A stretch of 64,000 bases of DNA from Bradyrhizobium sp. 1 (GCF_023073315.1 NZ_JADPJH010000028.1:131570-195569); one strand, 5' to 3'; counted from the stretch's first letter, positions 25,153 through 34,097 are shown. Numbers and translations: made by a program. Notes: generated by a model not told the origin, from the letters alone.

Positions 25153-26981
25153 GTGTGGACGTAGTCTCCCGGGGCCTCGGGCAGGCCGTCAACGCTTCCG
25201 ACACCAATCGGCGGCGGATCGCAGGGCACGCCTGAGCGCACGGCCAGCCATGCCGCCCACTCCGGCCACCACGATCCTTCAACGTGCCGCGCCAGCTTCA
25301 GCCACTCGTCCGGGTCGACGTAAGGCGCATCCGCAGCCTTGGTCATGACCTGATAGTTGTGCCAGGGCTCGTGAGGAGCCGCGACAACGCCCGCGTTATG
25401 GCCGCCGCTAGTCAACAGGAACGTCACGTCGGCATCGACCTGATAATGGATCTTGTAGACAGACCGCCACGGCGCAACGTGATCGCCGAGCGTGCCGACC
25501 ACGAACATCGCTGAATGAATGTCGGAGAGCGAGATGCTCCTGCTTTCGACGCGGTAGCGGCCTTCGGCCAGATCGTTGTCGAGGAACAGCTTGCGCAAAT
25601 ACTCCGAATGCATGCGATAAGGCAGCCGCGTCGCGTCGGCGTTCCAGGCCATCAGGTCGTTCAAGGGCGCGCTCTCGCCCATCAGATAGTCTTGCGACAG
25701 CCGCGACCAGACCAGATCGTTGGAGCGCAGCAGCGCAAATGCACCGGCCATCTGTGCGGTGTCGAAATAGCCGCGCTGCCACATCATATCCTCGAGGAAG
25801 GCGACCTGGCTCTCGTTGATGAAAAGCGTCAACTCGCCCGCCTCGGTGAAGTCGGTCTGGGCGGCAAGGAGCGTGACGGTGCCAAGGCGGCCGTCGCCGT
25901 CACGCGCCATGGCGGCGGCCGCGATCGACAGCAGCGTGCCGCCTAGGCAGTAGCCGAGAGCATGGGTCTTCCGACCCGGCATGATCTGGCCGATCGTGTC
26001 CAGTGCGGCCATCACGCCCAGCCTGCGATAGTCGTCGAAGGCAACATCCTTGTCCTTCGCATCTGGATTGCGCCAAGAGATCGCGAATACGGTGAAGCCT
26101 TGACCGGTGAGATATTCGACCAGGGAATTCTGCGGCGACAGATCGAGGATGTAGTATTTCATGATCCAGGCCGGCACGACAAGGATCGGCTCGGGCCGCA
26201 CCTGCGCGGTTGTTGGATAGTACTGGATCAACTCGATCAGATCATTGCGGTAGACCACCTTGCCGGGCGAAGCCGCTACCGTCTTGCCGACGACAAATTG
26301 CTCGTTCTCACCCGGCTTGGACACCGAGAGCAGGCGCATCAGGTCGCGGCACCAGTTCTGCCAGCCGAACACAAAATTCTCTCCGCCGCTCCGGAACGCC
26401 TTTTCCAGAACCTGCGGATTGGTGGCCGCGAAATTCGACGGCGCCAGCATGTCGAGTATCTGGCGCACCGAAAACTCGACGATAGCTTCATTTGCGCGCG
26501 ACAGGCCACGCACGCCGGTCGTGGCGTCGTGCCACCAGCGCTCCGTGAGCAAGAACGACTGCGCAAGCAGATTGAAAGGAGCAGCTTCCCATTGCGGCTC
26601 CCTGAAGCGGCGATCGCGTCTCTGCGGCTGAATCACGGACCATGGCTTTCGCGACGTCGCATGCGCGGCAGCTTCCAGCAACTGGCCGGTGTCGCGAAGA
26701 ACGTTGCGGGAAATCTCCATCTGGCGCTGCGGCGCCGCCGCGAGATGCGAGCTCCAGTCGAGCCAGGCCAACGACAAGGCCACAGGCGAAATTCCGCCCG
26801 TGAAGCGGGCCAGCATCGCATGGAACGCGCGGTCAAGAGGGTATGGCTCCGCAGGCACAATATTGGCGGCGACCGGCTCCCCTGGGAGCTTTTCGGGTGT
26901 CGTCGCAGGGGCCTCCGCTGCCGGGCTGGCGAAGAGAGCCTGCGACTCCTCGGCCCGTGGAATTATCTTCACGATGCTCAT
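25149..26981 (-). CDS. phaC: Class I-type poly(3-hydroxyalkanoate) synthase, 610 aa
   Basis: It polymerises (R)-3-hydroxyacyl-CoA into storage polyester at granules. The PhaC N-terminal domain spans about 115-290. The lipase-like box GYCLGG places the nucleophile Cys345, and GDHVAPW (Asp500) and GGHNAGV (His528) complete the triad. Length matches class I enzymes. The first 50 residues are low-complexity. Two FixK-like boxes lie upstream, shared with the divergent CBS-BON gene. This may be one of several phaC paralogues, expressed at low oxygen (inference). Confidence 0.93.
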   Translation of the reverse strand: MSIVKIIPRAEESQALFASPAAEAPATTPEKLPGEPVAANIVPAEPYPLDRAFHAMLARFTGGISPVALSLAWLDWSSHLAAAPQRQMEISRNVLRDTGQLLEAAAHATSRKPWSVIQPQRRDRRFREPQWEAAPFNLLAQSFLLTERWWHDATTGVRGLSRANEAIVEFSVRQILDMLAPSNFAATNPQVLEKAFRSGGENFVFGWQNWCRDLMRLLSVSKPGENEQFVVGKTVAASPGKVVYRNDLIELIQYYPTTAQVRPEPILVVPAWIMKYYILDLSPQNSLVEYLTGQGFTVFAISWRNPDAKDKDVAFDDYRRLGVMAALDTIGQIMPGRKTHALGYCLGGTLLSIAAAAMARDGDGRLGTVTLLAAQTDFTEAGELTLFINESQVAFLEDMMWQRGYFDTAQMAGAFALLRSNDLVWSRLSQDYLMGESAPLNDLMAWNADATRLPYRMHSEYLRKLFLDNDLAEGRYRVESRSISLSDIHSAMFVVGTLGDHVAPWRSVYKIHYQVDADVTFLLTSGGHNAGVVAAPHEPWHNYQVMTKAADAPYVDPDEWLKLARHVEGSWWPEWAAWLAVRSGVPCDPPPIGVGSVDGLPEAPGDYVHT

Positions 26982-27047
26982 GGCTCAATGTTCCCGCAGG
27001 CCTCAGTTCTAGCCAGCAGCAGGATATGGCGACGCTTCCGATGCGCG

Positions 27048-27061
27048 TTGAGCTGCATCAA
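27048..27061. promoter_or_regulatory. FixK/FNR box TTGAGCTGCATCAA
   Basis: It matches TTGA-N6-TCAA, with its centre about 73 bases upstream of the phaC start at 26981. Confidence 0.6.
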
Positions 27062-27112
27062 ATCCAGCCGCTCAGATCACAATTGTTCGACAAGCACAAC
27101 GGTCCGGTTCGA

Positions 27113-27126
27113 TTGACCTGAGTCAA
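27113..27126. promoter_or_regulatory. FixK/FNR box TTGACCTGAGTCAA
   Basis: It matches TTGA-N6-TCAA and is fully palindromic in its 5-base arms. Its centre is about 70 bases upstream of the CBS-BON start at 27190. Confidence 0.65.
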
Positions 27127-27189
27127 ACCGAACCCCGGCCACGGAGCTAGGTTCTCCGCATCGAAATTCGAAAGCCAGCGGAGTTCTCC

Positions 27190-27918
27190 ATGCGCGCCCA
27201 CCAGATCATGACCCGGTCGGTCATCTCGGTCACCCCCGACACCAGCGTCGTCGAGGCGGCGAACATCATGCTGAAGCGGCACGTCAGCGGCCTCACGGTG
27301 GTTGACGACGCCGGCAAGCTGGTCGGCGTCGTCTCGGAAGGAGATTTCATCCGCCGCAGCGAGATCAGCACCGGGCGCACGCGGGGACGCTGGTTGCGAT
27401 TCATCCTCGGTCCTGGCAAGTCCGCCGCCGACTTCGTCCACGAGCACGGCCGCAAGGTCTCGGAGGTGATGACCGCTTCGCCCGTCACCATCACCGAGGA
27501 TACTGCGCTTGCGGAGATCGTCGATCTCATGGAACGGAACAACGTGAAGCGCCTGCCGGTGGTGCGCGGCGACAAGGTCGTCGGGATCGTCTCCCGCGCC
27601 AACTTGCTACAGGCGGTGGCAGGCCTCGCCCGCGACGTGCCGGATCCGACGGCCGACGATGATCACATTCGCAGCCGCATCATCGATACCATGGAGAAGA
27701 ACGATTGGTGCCCGTTCGGGCTGAACGTCATCGTCCGTGACGGCATCGTTCATCTCAGCGGCGTCATCACCGAAGAACGCGCGCGGCAGGCTGCGGTCGT
27801 CGCAGCCGAGAACGTCGAGGGCGTGAAGAAGGTGCACGACCATCTCTGCTGGGTCGACACCATGTCGGGCGTCTATCTGAACTCGCCTGAGGACGATGAC
27901 CTCGCCAAAGCGAGCTAG
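27190..27918 (+). CDS. CBS-domain pair plus BON-domain protein, 242 aa
   Basis: Two CBS motifs (about 7-60 and 92-145; MTRSVISVTPDTSVVEAA and MTASPVTITEDTALAEI) form a Bateman module that senses adenine nucleotides. A C-terminal BON domain (about 155-228, VIVRDGIVHLSGVITEERAR) may bind membranes or lipids. There is no signal peptide. It is divergent from phaC, with its own FixK-like box. Such CBS-BON proteins are common in Rhizobiales stress regulons; the target is unknown. Confidence 0.88.
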   Translation: MRAHQIMTRSVISVTPDTSVVEAANIMLKRHVSGLTVVDDAGKLVGVVSEGDFIRRSEISTGRTRGRWLRFILGPGKSAADFVHEHGRKVSEVMTASPVTITEDTALAEIVDLMERNNVKRLPVVRGDKVVGIVSRANLLQAVAGLARDVPDPTADDDHIRSRIIDTMEKNDWCPFGLNVIVRDGIVHLSGVITEERARQAAVVAAENVEGVKKVHDHLCWVDTMSGVYLNSPEDDDLAKAS

Positions 27919-27942
27919 GACGAGCCGCAGGCTAAATATGAT

Positions 27943-28407
27943 TCAGCGGGGAATGACGGCGGTGGCTTCGATCTCGACGCGCGCCGCCTTCTCGACAAGA
28001 CGGACGACCTGAACGAGCGCCATCGCCGGATAATGCGCACCGAAGACGGCGCGGTAGACTTTGCCGAGCTCCCTCAGGTTCGCCAGATACTCGTCCATGT
28101 CGACGACGTACCAGGTCAGGCGCACAAGGTGCTCGGGTCGCGCGCCGGCTTCGGCGAGGATCTCAGCAATGTTGCTCAGGGTCTGGCGGACCTGCGCTAC
28201 AAAACCGTCCACGAGACGCTCTTCGGCATCCCAGCCGATCACGCCGCCGGTGACGACGATCCGCCCCTCTGCGGCCATGCCGTTGGCATAGCCCTTCGGT
28301 ACCGGCCAGCCGGACGGCTGCAGCACCTTTACCGTCGAGCGCCTGTCATTTTCGGCTGCGGTCGGCAGCACCGCGAGCTGCGGGCCTTTCGGGGTCGTCA
28401 CGGACAA
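27943..28407 (-). CDS. RidA-family (YjgF) protein, 154 aa
   Basis: RidA proteins hydrolyse reactive enamine/imine intermediates. The fold is recognisable in VVTGGVIGWDAE, VRQTLSNIAEILAEAGA and VRLTWYVVDMDEYLAN. The usual binding Arg near the C-terminal VKLVEI-type segment is replaced in context by VRLVEKAARVEIEATAV. A TTG start at 28407 with GAGGGA seven bases before is used; a GTG two codons later is the alternative. It lies downstream of the AMP ligase. Its presence suggests the pathway passes through an amino or imino intermediate (inference). Confidence 0.87.
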   Translation of the reverse strand: MSVTTPKGPQLAVLPTAAENDRRSTVKVLQPSGWPVPKGYANGMAAEGRIVVTGGVIGWDAEERLVDGFVAQVRQTLSNIAEILAEAGARPEHLVRLTWYVVDMDEYLANLRELGKVYRAVFGAHYPAMALVQVVRLVEKAARVEIEATAVIPR

Positions 28408-28422
28408 TTCTTTATCCCTCTC

Positions 28423-30114
28423 TCATTCTGCGGCGACGCCCGGTGACGTCACGGCGGCCTGCGCCATCTGCCGCAGGGCAAAGCGCTTCAATTTGCCGGT
28501 CTCGGTCTTCGGGAGTTGCGTCACGAATTCGATCGCGCGCGGGTATTTGTACGGCGCGATCTCGCGTTTGACATAGTCCTGCAACTCGGCCGCGAGCTGG
28601 GCGTCCGGCGTCACGCCGGGTGCGGCAATGACATAGGCTTTTACGATCATTCCCCGCGCTTCGTCCGGTGCACCTACCACACCGCACTCGACCACGGACG
28701 GATGTGTCAGCAACACCGCCTCGACGTCTGTGCCTGCGATATTATAGCCGGCCGACACGATCATGTCGTCGGAGCGCGACTGGTACCAGAAATAGCCGTC
28801 GGCATCCATCAGATAGGTATCGCCTGTGATGTTCCAGCCATCATGGACATATTTGCGTTGCCGCTCGTCCGCGAGGTAGCGGCAGCCAGTCGGGCCGCGA
28901 ACCGCGAGCCGGCCCATCGTGCCCGGCGGCACATCGTCGCCGGAATCATCGACGATCTTCGCCTCATAGCCCGGCACCGGCTTACCGGTCGCGCCCGGAC
29001 GGATCTCGTCCTCGGTCGCGCTGATGAAGATGTGCAGCAACTCGGTCGAGCCTATGCCGTCCATCAGCTTGATGCCCGTCGCTTTGAGCCAGGCGTCGAA
29101 TGTCGGCTTGGGCAGCGTTTCGCCAGCGGAGACGCACTTCCGCAGCGAGGAAATGTCACGGCCCGGGAGCTTGCCGATCATGGCGCGATAGGCGGTCGGT
29201 GCAGTGAAGCAGATCGTGGTCTTGTACTGCTCGATCGCGTTCAGAATGTCGTCCGGCGTCGTCTTCTCCAGCACCACGAAGGACGCGCCGATATGCATCG
29301 GAAACAGCACGCCGCCGAAGCCGAAGGTGAAGGCGAGCGGCGCCGAACCGACGAAGCGATCCTTCTGCTCGGCGCGCAAGATGTTGCGCGCGTAGCCGTC
29401 GCACACCGCCAGCATGTCGCGATGGAAATGCATGGTGCCCTTGGGATCGCCAGTCGTACCGGAGGTGAAAGCGATCAGGCAGATGTCGTCGGAGGCGGTA
29501 TCGACGGCCTCGAACTCCGGGCTCACATCCGCGATCAGCGCTTCGAGCGAGTCAGCCGCGCCATTGCCCCAATAGACCACGTGCTTGAGATCGGGCGCAG
29601 CCAGCTTCGCCTTCTCCATTTCGTCAGAGAGCTTGCCATCGCAAAGCGCGAGCGTGATCTCAGCCTTCTGGATCGGGTAGGACAGTTCCTTGGCACGCAG
29701 CAGCGGCATCGTCGCCACGCAGATGCCGCCGGCCTTGATCACTGCGAGGTAGGTTGCGACCATCAGGGGACTGTTGGCCGATCGCAGCAGCACGCGTCCA
29801 CCGGTCACGAGGCCCAGCTTGCCGACAAGGACGTTGGCGATGCGGTTCACGAGCGCTTGCAGCTCGCGATAGCTGTAGCTGACGGCCGGACTGATGACGC
29901 AGGGCTCATCGCCATGGCCCTCTCCAACCCAGCGGTCGAGGAAATAGCTGACGCAGTTCAGTCGCTGCGGATAATGCAGCTCCGGCCGCGTGAAAAGGAA
30001 CTCCGGCCATAGCTCGCGCGGCGGCAGATGCTGCCGCGCAAATGTATCGACATGGGCCGTTGCAGCATTGCCGTCATACGAGCCCGACACGTGAACCTTG
30101 GCGGCGTTGGCCAT
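28423..30114 (-). CDS. Benzoate/2-aminobenzoate-CoA ligase-like AMP-forming synthetase, 563 aa
   Basis: This enzyme activates an aromatic acid with ATP and CoA. Core motifs are FTSGTTGDPKGTMH (P-loop), GIGSTELLHIF (aryl-binding A5-like), WNITGDTYLMDADGYFWYQSRSDDMI and the C-terminal lysine motif PKTETGKLKR. The N-terminal segment and overall pattern follow the benzoate-CoA ligase family, with 2-aminobenzoate-CoA ligases closest from memory. The ATG at 30114 (AAAGGAG upstream) is preferred over an in-frame start at 30231. A MarR-type dyad sits 52-65 bases upstream. It leads an operon with ridA. Confidence 0.88.
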   Translation of the reverse strand: MANAAKVHVSGSYDGNAATAHVDTFARQHLPPRELWPEFLFTRPELHYPQRLNCVSYFLDRWVGEGHGDEPCVISPAVSYSYRELQALVNRIANVLVGKLGLVTGGRVLLRSANSPLMVATYLAVIKAGGICVATMPLLRAKELSYPIQKAEITLALCDGKLSDEMEKAKLAAPDLKHVVYWGNGAADSLEALIADVSPEFEAVDTASDDICLIAFTSGTTGDPKGTMHFHRDMLAVCDGYARNILRAEQKDRFVGSAPLAFTFGFGGVLFPMHIGASFVVLEKTTPDDILNAIEQYKTTICFTAPTAYRAMIGKLPGRDISSLRKCVSAGETLPKPTFDAWLKATGIKLMDGIGSTELLHIFISATEDEIRPGATGKPVPGYEAKIVDDSGDDVPPGTMGRLAVRGPTGCRYLADERQRKYVHDGWNITGDTYLMDADGYFWYQSRSDDMIVSAGYNIAGTDVEAVLLTHPSVVECGVVGAPDEARGMIVKAYVIAAPGVTPDAQLAAELQDYVKREIAPYKYPRAIEFVTQLPKTETGKLKRFALRQMAQAAVTSPGVAAE

Positions 30115-30165
30115 CGCAAGCTCCTTTGCGCATGGAAAGCACCCGGCAGCACTAACTGGAAAACA

Positions 30166-30179
30166 TTTTAGGCTTAAAA
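30166..30179. promoter_or_regulatory. MarR-type operator candidate TTTTAGGCTTAAAA
   Basis: Arms TTTTA/TAAAA flank GGCT. It is related to four other dyads in this cluster (TTTRARCTTCAAR type) and lies just upstream of the ligase-ridA operon. Confidence 0.6.
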
Positions 30180-30262
30180 CAATTCGGCGCAATAGCGGAT
30201 TTTGGGCATCCCGTGCTTTTTCCTGCGGCAAAGAGGGATTGGCGACCAGTCCGACTGCGAGC

Positions 30263-30793
30263 CTACGACCGGCGTCGTGCAGCCGATTTCTGCGCCGACG
30301 CCTTGGTCTTGGCGAGGAGGCGCATCAACTCGCGCACGTCTTTCGGCGTTAGTTCCGCGAAGAGATCAGCGATCCAAGTCTCGTGTTCAGCGGCCATCCT
30401 GCGGAACTCGGCACGGCCGAGTTTTGTGAGGCGGATCACCTGGACCCGGCGATCCGTCTCCGAGGTGCGCCGATCGAGATGGCCGGATTCCACCAGACGC
30501 TCGACGAGGCCGGTGACGTTGCCATTGGACACCATCATGCGCTTGGAGACGTCGGACAACGTCATACCGTCGGGGGCCTTGTCGAGCTGCGCCATCAAAT
30601 CGAAACGAGGCAGAGTGACGTCGAAGCGTTGCCGCAGCCGGCCACGCACTTCGCCCTCGACCAGGGTCGTGCAGGTGAGCAGGCGCAACCACAGCCGAAG
30701 CTCTTCGGCATGGTCTTCCGGAGTTTCCACGGCCTTGGTCTCGGAATCGAGCATTTTGGTGCAGTCACTCACTGCCGGCATGGACGTCGGCAC
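30263..30793 (-). CDS. MarR-family transcriptional regulator, 176 aa
   Basis: This is a winged-helix dimer that typically represses catabolic genes until an aromatic acid or its CoA thioester binds. The DNA-binding part is about 62-125 (FDLMAQLDKAPDGMTLSDVSKRMMVSNGNVTGLVERLVESGHLDRR, with the wing ETDRRVQVIRLT). Start: GTG 30793 with GGGGA upstream; ATGs at residues 5 and 14 are alternatives. Five similar dyads occur only in control regions of this cluster, one 15-27 bases from its own start. Confidence 0.9.
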   Translation of the reverse strand: MPTSMPAVSDCTKMLDSETKAVETPEDHAEELRLWLRLLTCTTLVEGEVRGRLRQRFDVTLPRFDLMAQLDKAPDGMTLSDVSKRMMVSNGNVTGLVERLVESGHLDRRTSETDRRVQVIRLTKLGRAEFRRMAAEHETWIADLFAELTPKDVRELMRLLAKTKASAQKSAARRRS

Positions 30794-30807
30794 GGATTCC
30801 CCAACGT

Positions 30808-30820
30808 TTTGAGCTTCAAA
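30808..30820. promoter_or_regulatory. MarR-type operator candidate TTTGAGCTTCAAA
   Basis: A perfect palindrome, arms TTTGA/TCAAA around GCT, 15 bases upstream of the marR start codon. Likely autorepression site. Confidence 0.65.
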
Positions 30821-30876
30821 TAAATCCGCCCCGGCCGCAAGCCTAAAGCTGCAACAATCGACCGCACGCTAGTTTC

Positions 30877-30889
30877 TTTAAGCTTCAAG
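30877..30889. promoter_or_regulatory. MarR-type operator candidate TTTAAGCTTCAAG
   Basis: Same 13-base pattern as 30808-30820 with two changes. It lies in the divergent gap marR-binding protein, about 145 bases from the plus-strand start at 31033. Confidence 0.6.
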
Positions 30890-31032
30890 CAATTGGCGCG
30901 ACGCTTGCATGCATGCCGCCGGCGATGACGCGATGCGCCCGGCCTCGCTTGCCGCGGCAGCCATCATCGGCATAAGCTCGGATTAGAGTACGCGGCTTGC
31001 GACGCAAGCCCTGATGTCACGGGGGACAGATC

Positions 31033-32208
31033 ATGAAGACGCAATTGACCTTGGCCGCGGCCGCCTTGCTGCTCGGCACCGCGATGAGCCCTGCCCTTGC
31101 CCAGGAGAAGATCAAGCTGGGTGTGATCGTGACGCTGTCGGGCCCCGCCGCAGCGCTCGGCCAACAGGTTCGCGATGGCTTTGCGCTCGGGGTCAAGGAC
31201 CTCGGCGGCAAGATGGGCGGCCGTGATGTCGAGGTCGTCGTCGTCGACGACGAACTCAAGCCCGACGCGGCGGTGACCAAGGTCAAGGGTCTGCTGGAAC
31301 GCGACAAGGTCGACTTCGTGGTCGGACCGATCTTCTCCAACATCCTCCAGGCGATCCACCGGCCCGTCACGGAATCGAAAACCTTCCTGATCAGTCCCAA
31401 TGCCGGCCCGTCGACCTTTGCCGGCAAGGACTGCAACCCGTTCTTCTATGTGACGTCGTATCAGAACGACCAGGTGCACGAGATCCTCGGCAAGGTCGCG
31501 CAGGATCGCGGCTACAAGCGCATGTACCTGATGGTGCCGAACTATCAGGCCGGCAAGGATTCGGTGGCGGGCTTCAAGCTCGATTACAAGGGAGAGATTG
31601 TCGAAGAGTCGTACATGCCGCTCAACACGCTGGACTTCCAGCCGGAGCTGTCCAAGATTTCCTCGCAGAAGCCCGATGCTCTCTTCACGTTCATGCCGGG
31701 CGGCCTCGGCGTCAATCTTGTCAAGCAGTACAAGCAAGCCGGGCTCGCCGACAACATTCCGGTGCTCTCGGCTTTCACTGTGGATGAATCCACCCTGCCG
31801 GCGCAGCAGGACGCGGCGGTCGGCATGTTCGGCGGTGCCAACTGGGCGCCCAATCTCGACAATCCCCAGAACAAGAAGTTCGTCGCCGCCTATGAGGCCG
31901 CCTATAACGGCGTGCCCGGCACCTACGCCTTCCAAGCCTATGACGCCGCGATGCTGATCGACAGCGCGATCAAAGGCGTGAAGGGCGATCTCTCGAACAA
32001 GGATGCCGTCGGTGCCGCGCTCAAGAAGGCCGACTTCACCTCGCTGCGCGGCGCCTTCAAGTTCAACACCAACGGCTATCCGATCCAGGACTTTTACCTG
32101 ACCAAGGTCGCCAAGCGCCCGGATGGCAAGTTCCAGACCGAGATCGTCCAGAAGGTTTTCGAGAATTACGGCGACCGCTATGCCAAGGACTGCAAGGCGG
32201 CGAACTAA
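31033..32208 (+). CDS. Branched-chain-amino-acid-type (LivJ/BraC) periplasmic binding protein, 391 aa
   Basis: This is a periplasmic receptor for an ABC importer; in soil alphaproteobacteria this family often binds aromatic acids. The signal peptide is about 1-24 (ending PALAQ before EKIKLG). It keeps VTLSGPAAALGQQVRDGF, the PIFSNILQAIHRPVTE region and FMPGGLGVNLVKQYKQAGL. The ATG at 31033 has GGGGGA upstream. No LivFGHM permease or ATPase genes are adjacent, so it must use components encoded elsewhere. The cupin gene follows. Confidence 0.92.
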   Translation: MKTQLTLAAAALLLGTAMSPALAQEKIKLGVIVTLSGPAAALGQQVRDGFALGVKDLGGKMGGRDVEVVVVDDELKPDAAVTKVKGLLERDKVDFVVGPIFSNILQAIHRPVTESKTFLISPNAGPSTFAGKDCNPFFYVTSYQNDQVHEILGKVAQDRGYKRMYLMVPNYQAGKDSVAGFKLDYKGEIVEESYMPLNTLDFQPELSKISSQKPDALFTFMPGGLGVNLVKQYKQAGLADNIPVLSAFTVDESTLPAQQDAAVGMFGGANWAPNLDNPQNKKFVAAYEAAYNGVPGTYAFQAYDAAMLIDSAIKGVKGDLSNKDAVGAALKKADFTSLRGAFKFNTNGYPIQDFYLTKVAKRPDGKFQTEIVQKVFENYGDRYAKDCKAAN

Positions 32209-32237
32209 GCCGCGCGTCGCGCTAAGGGAGGACTGCA

Positions 32238-32696
32238 ATGAAGAGCGAAATCACCGGCATCACCCGGGCCAATGAGGGTATCCAGGGCATCTCCTGGAAC
32301 ATCCTCGGCCAGACCTATGTGCCCAAGAGCAATACCGAGCACAGCTTCTCCTGGCACGCGACTTTGCCGCCGGGCACGTTCGTGCCGCCGCACATCCATC
32401 CCGACCAGGATGAGTATCTCTACATGCTGGAGGGCAAGCTCGACTTCATGCTCGGCAATTCGGAATCGCAGGCGACCGCCGGCGATCTGATCCGGCTCGG
32501 CATGGGCGTGCCGCATGGCATTTTCAATAAATCGGAGCAGACTGCGAAGGTGTTGTTCTGGGTCTCGCCGACAAAAAAACTGTTCGACCTGTTCTGGGGC
32601 CTGCACAACATGAAGGAGCAGAAGCCGGAGGACGTGGTGGCCATGGCCGCGGAGTTCAACATCCACTTCCTGCCGCCGCCTCCCGGCGCCGGCTAA
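32238..32696 (+). CDS. Single-domain cupin protein, 152 aa
   Basis: This is a small beta-barrel metalloprotein. Motif 1 reads PPHIHPDQDEYLYMLEG (two His and a Glu as metal ligands), and motif 2 contains GVPHGIFN. GGAGGA precedes the ATG. Cupins of this size in aromatic clusters act as dioxygenases, isomerases or sensors; this one's reaction is not evident. Its stop lies nine bases from the stop of the convergent PhzS-like gene. Confidence 0.87.
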   Translation: MKSEITGITRANEGIQGISWNILGQTYVPKSNTEHSFSWHATLPPGTFVPPHIHPDQDEYLYMLEGKLDFMLGNSESQATAGDLIRLGMGVPHGIFNKSEQTAKVLFWVSPTKKLFDLFWGLHNMKEQKPEDVVAMAAEFNIHFLPPPPGAG

Positions 32697-32704
32697 GGGC
32701 GAGC

Positions 32705-33955
32705 CTAAGCTCGCACGGCCGCAAGGCCGGGCACCGCAGCGAAGCCGGCCTTGGTGGCATAGCCGCGCACGATGGCCTCGCGCTGGGAATAGCTCAGGAC
32801 GTTGTCGACATTGTCGAAGCCATCGGGCGCAAGCTGCTCGACGGCATCGATGACGCCCTCCGGGCCGCCACGCCGGTTGGACCGCACGATGTCCGCGGTC
32901 ATCGGCAGACGCTTCTTCTCATACTCAAGCAGCGCCTGGCGCGGATGCTCGGCGCGCACCAGCGCGTCGGCGAGGCAGCGCGCATCGAGGATCGCCTGCG
33001 ACGCGCCGTTGGAGCCGACCGGATACATGGGATGCGCGGCATCGCCGAGCAGCGTAACGCGTCCGGATGACCAATAGGGCAAGGGATCGCGGTCGCAGGT
33101 CGGATATTCGTAGAACTCGGGCGTAGCCGAGATCAGGCTTCTCACATCAATATAGGGCACCGAGAAGCGCGCGACATGCGGCATCAGCTCCTCGCGCCGG
33201 CCCGGCCGCGACCAGTCTTCTTTCCGTGGCGGCGGCGCATTGCCTTCGCCGACCTTCACCAGCACCGCCCAATTGGTGAGGCGGCTCGCAGGGCTCGATC
33301 CCTCCGCGATCGGATAGATCACCACCTTGGCATTGAGACCGCCGGCCACGATCATCGACTTGCCGGTGAGGAACACCGGCCAGTCGCGCGCGCCGCGCCA
33401 TAACATCAAGCCGTTCCAGCACGGCGGTCCTTCGTTCGGAAACAACGTGTCGCGCACGCGCGAATGGATACCGTCGGCGCCAATCAGGATGTCGCCGCGC
33501 GCGGTATGGATGTGCGCACCAGCACGATCGAAGAAGTAAGCGGTGACCCCGCCTTCGTCCTGGGTGAAGGCACCAAGGCGGCAACCAGTGTGGATTGCAT
33601 CCGCTCCGAGCCGCTCCTCGACGGCACGATGGATGACGCCCTGGAGGCGGCCGCGGTGGATCGAGAATTGCGGCACGTCGTGACCGGCATCGATGCCGCG
33701 GGCTTCACGCCAGACTTCCTGACCGTGGCGATTAAGATAATAGAGCTGATCGGTGCGGATCGCGACGTCGTCGAGCTTCTGGAGCAGGCCGAGGCCGGCG
33801 AGCTCGCGCATGGCGTGCGGCAGCGTGTTGATGCCGACGCCGAGCTCGCGGATGGTATCGGACTGTTCGAATATCTCGCATCCAATGCCGCGCGCACGCA
33901 GCATCAATGCTGTGGTGAGACCTCCGATACCGCCGCCGACGATAATCGCCTTCAT
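32705..33955 (-). CDS. PhzS-like FAD-dependent aromatic hydroxylase, 416 aa
   Basis: This is a group A flavin monooxygenase using NAD(P)H and oxygen. The N-terminal GGGIGG binds FAD, the DG motif is LIGADGIHSRVRDTL, and the GD motif is LLGDAAHPMYPVGSNGASQAI. The stretch RELGVGINTLPHA...VPQFSIHRGRLQ closely recalls PhzS (phenazine carboxylate hydroxylase) rather than salicylate hydroxylase. Start ATG 33955 with GAGGG upstream. It could supply the ring hydroxylation in this CoA-ligase cluster; whether it acts on the free acid or the thioester is unknown. Confidence 0.88.
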   Translation of the reverse strand: MKAIIVGGGIGGLTTALMLRARGIGCEIFEQSDTIRELGVGINTLPHAMRELAGLGLLQKLDDVAIRTDQLYYLNRHGQEVWREARGIDAGHDVPQFSIHRGRLQGVIHRAVEERLGADAIHTGCRLGAFTQDEGGVTAYFFDRAGAHIHTARGDILIGADGIHSRVRDTLFPNEGPPCWNGLMLWRGARDWPVFLTGKSMIVAGGLNAKVVIYPIAEGSSPASRLTNWAVLVKVGEGNAPPPRKEDWSRPGRREELMPHVARFSVPYIDVRSLISATPEFYEYPTCDRDPLPYWSSGRVTLLGDAAHPMYPVGSNGASQAILDARCLADALVRAEHPRQALLEYEKKRLPMTADIVRSNRRGGPEGVIDAVEQLAPDGFDNVDNVLSYSQREAIVRGYATKAGFAAVPGLAAVRA

Positions 33956-34097
33956 CGCCCTCAACTCCACTCAAAACACACCAGGCAATGGGGTAACGTC
34001 GCACGGGCGGTCTCTCCGCCGCAAGCGGCTTTGTCGCCTCCGCCCGGGCCTCGGCTCGGGTCTTGGGCTTAGCCTTAATTGGTCGGAAAGCCGGGGT

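Noticed and set aside
28516..30012. 498-codon plus-strand frame
   Set aside because: Antisense to the CoA ligase, whose motifs are complete on the minus strand.
32209..32237. Short GC stem after the LivJ-type receptor gene as a third binding-protein hairpin
   Set aside because: Only a few bases can pair (GCGCG/CGCGC overlap) with no real loop.
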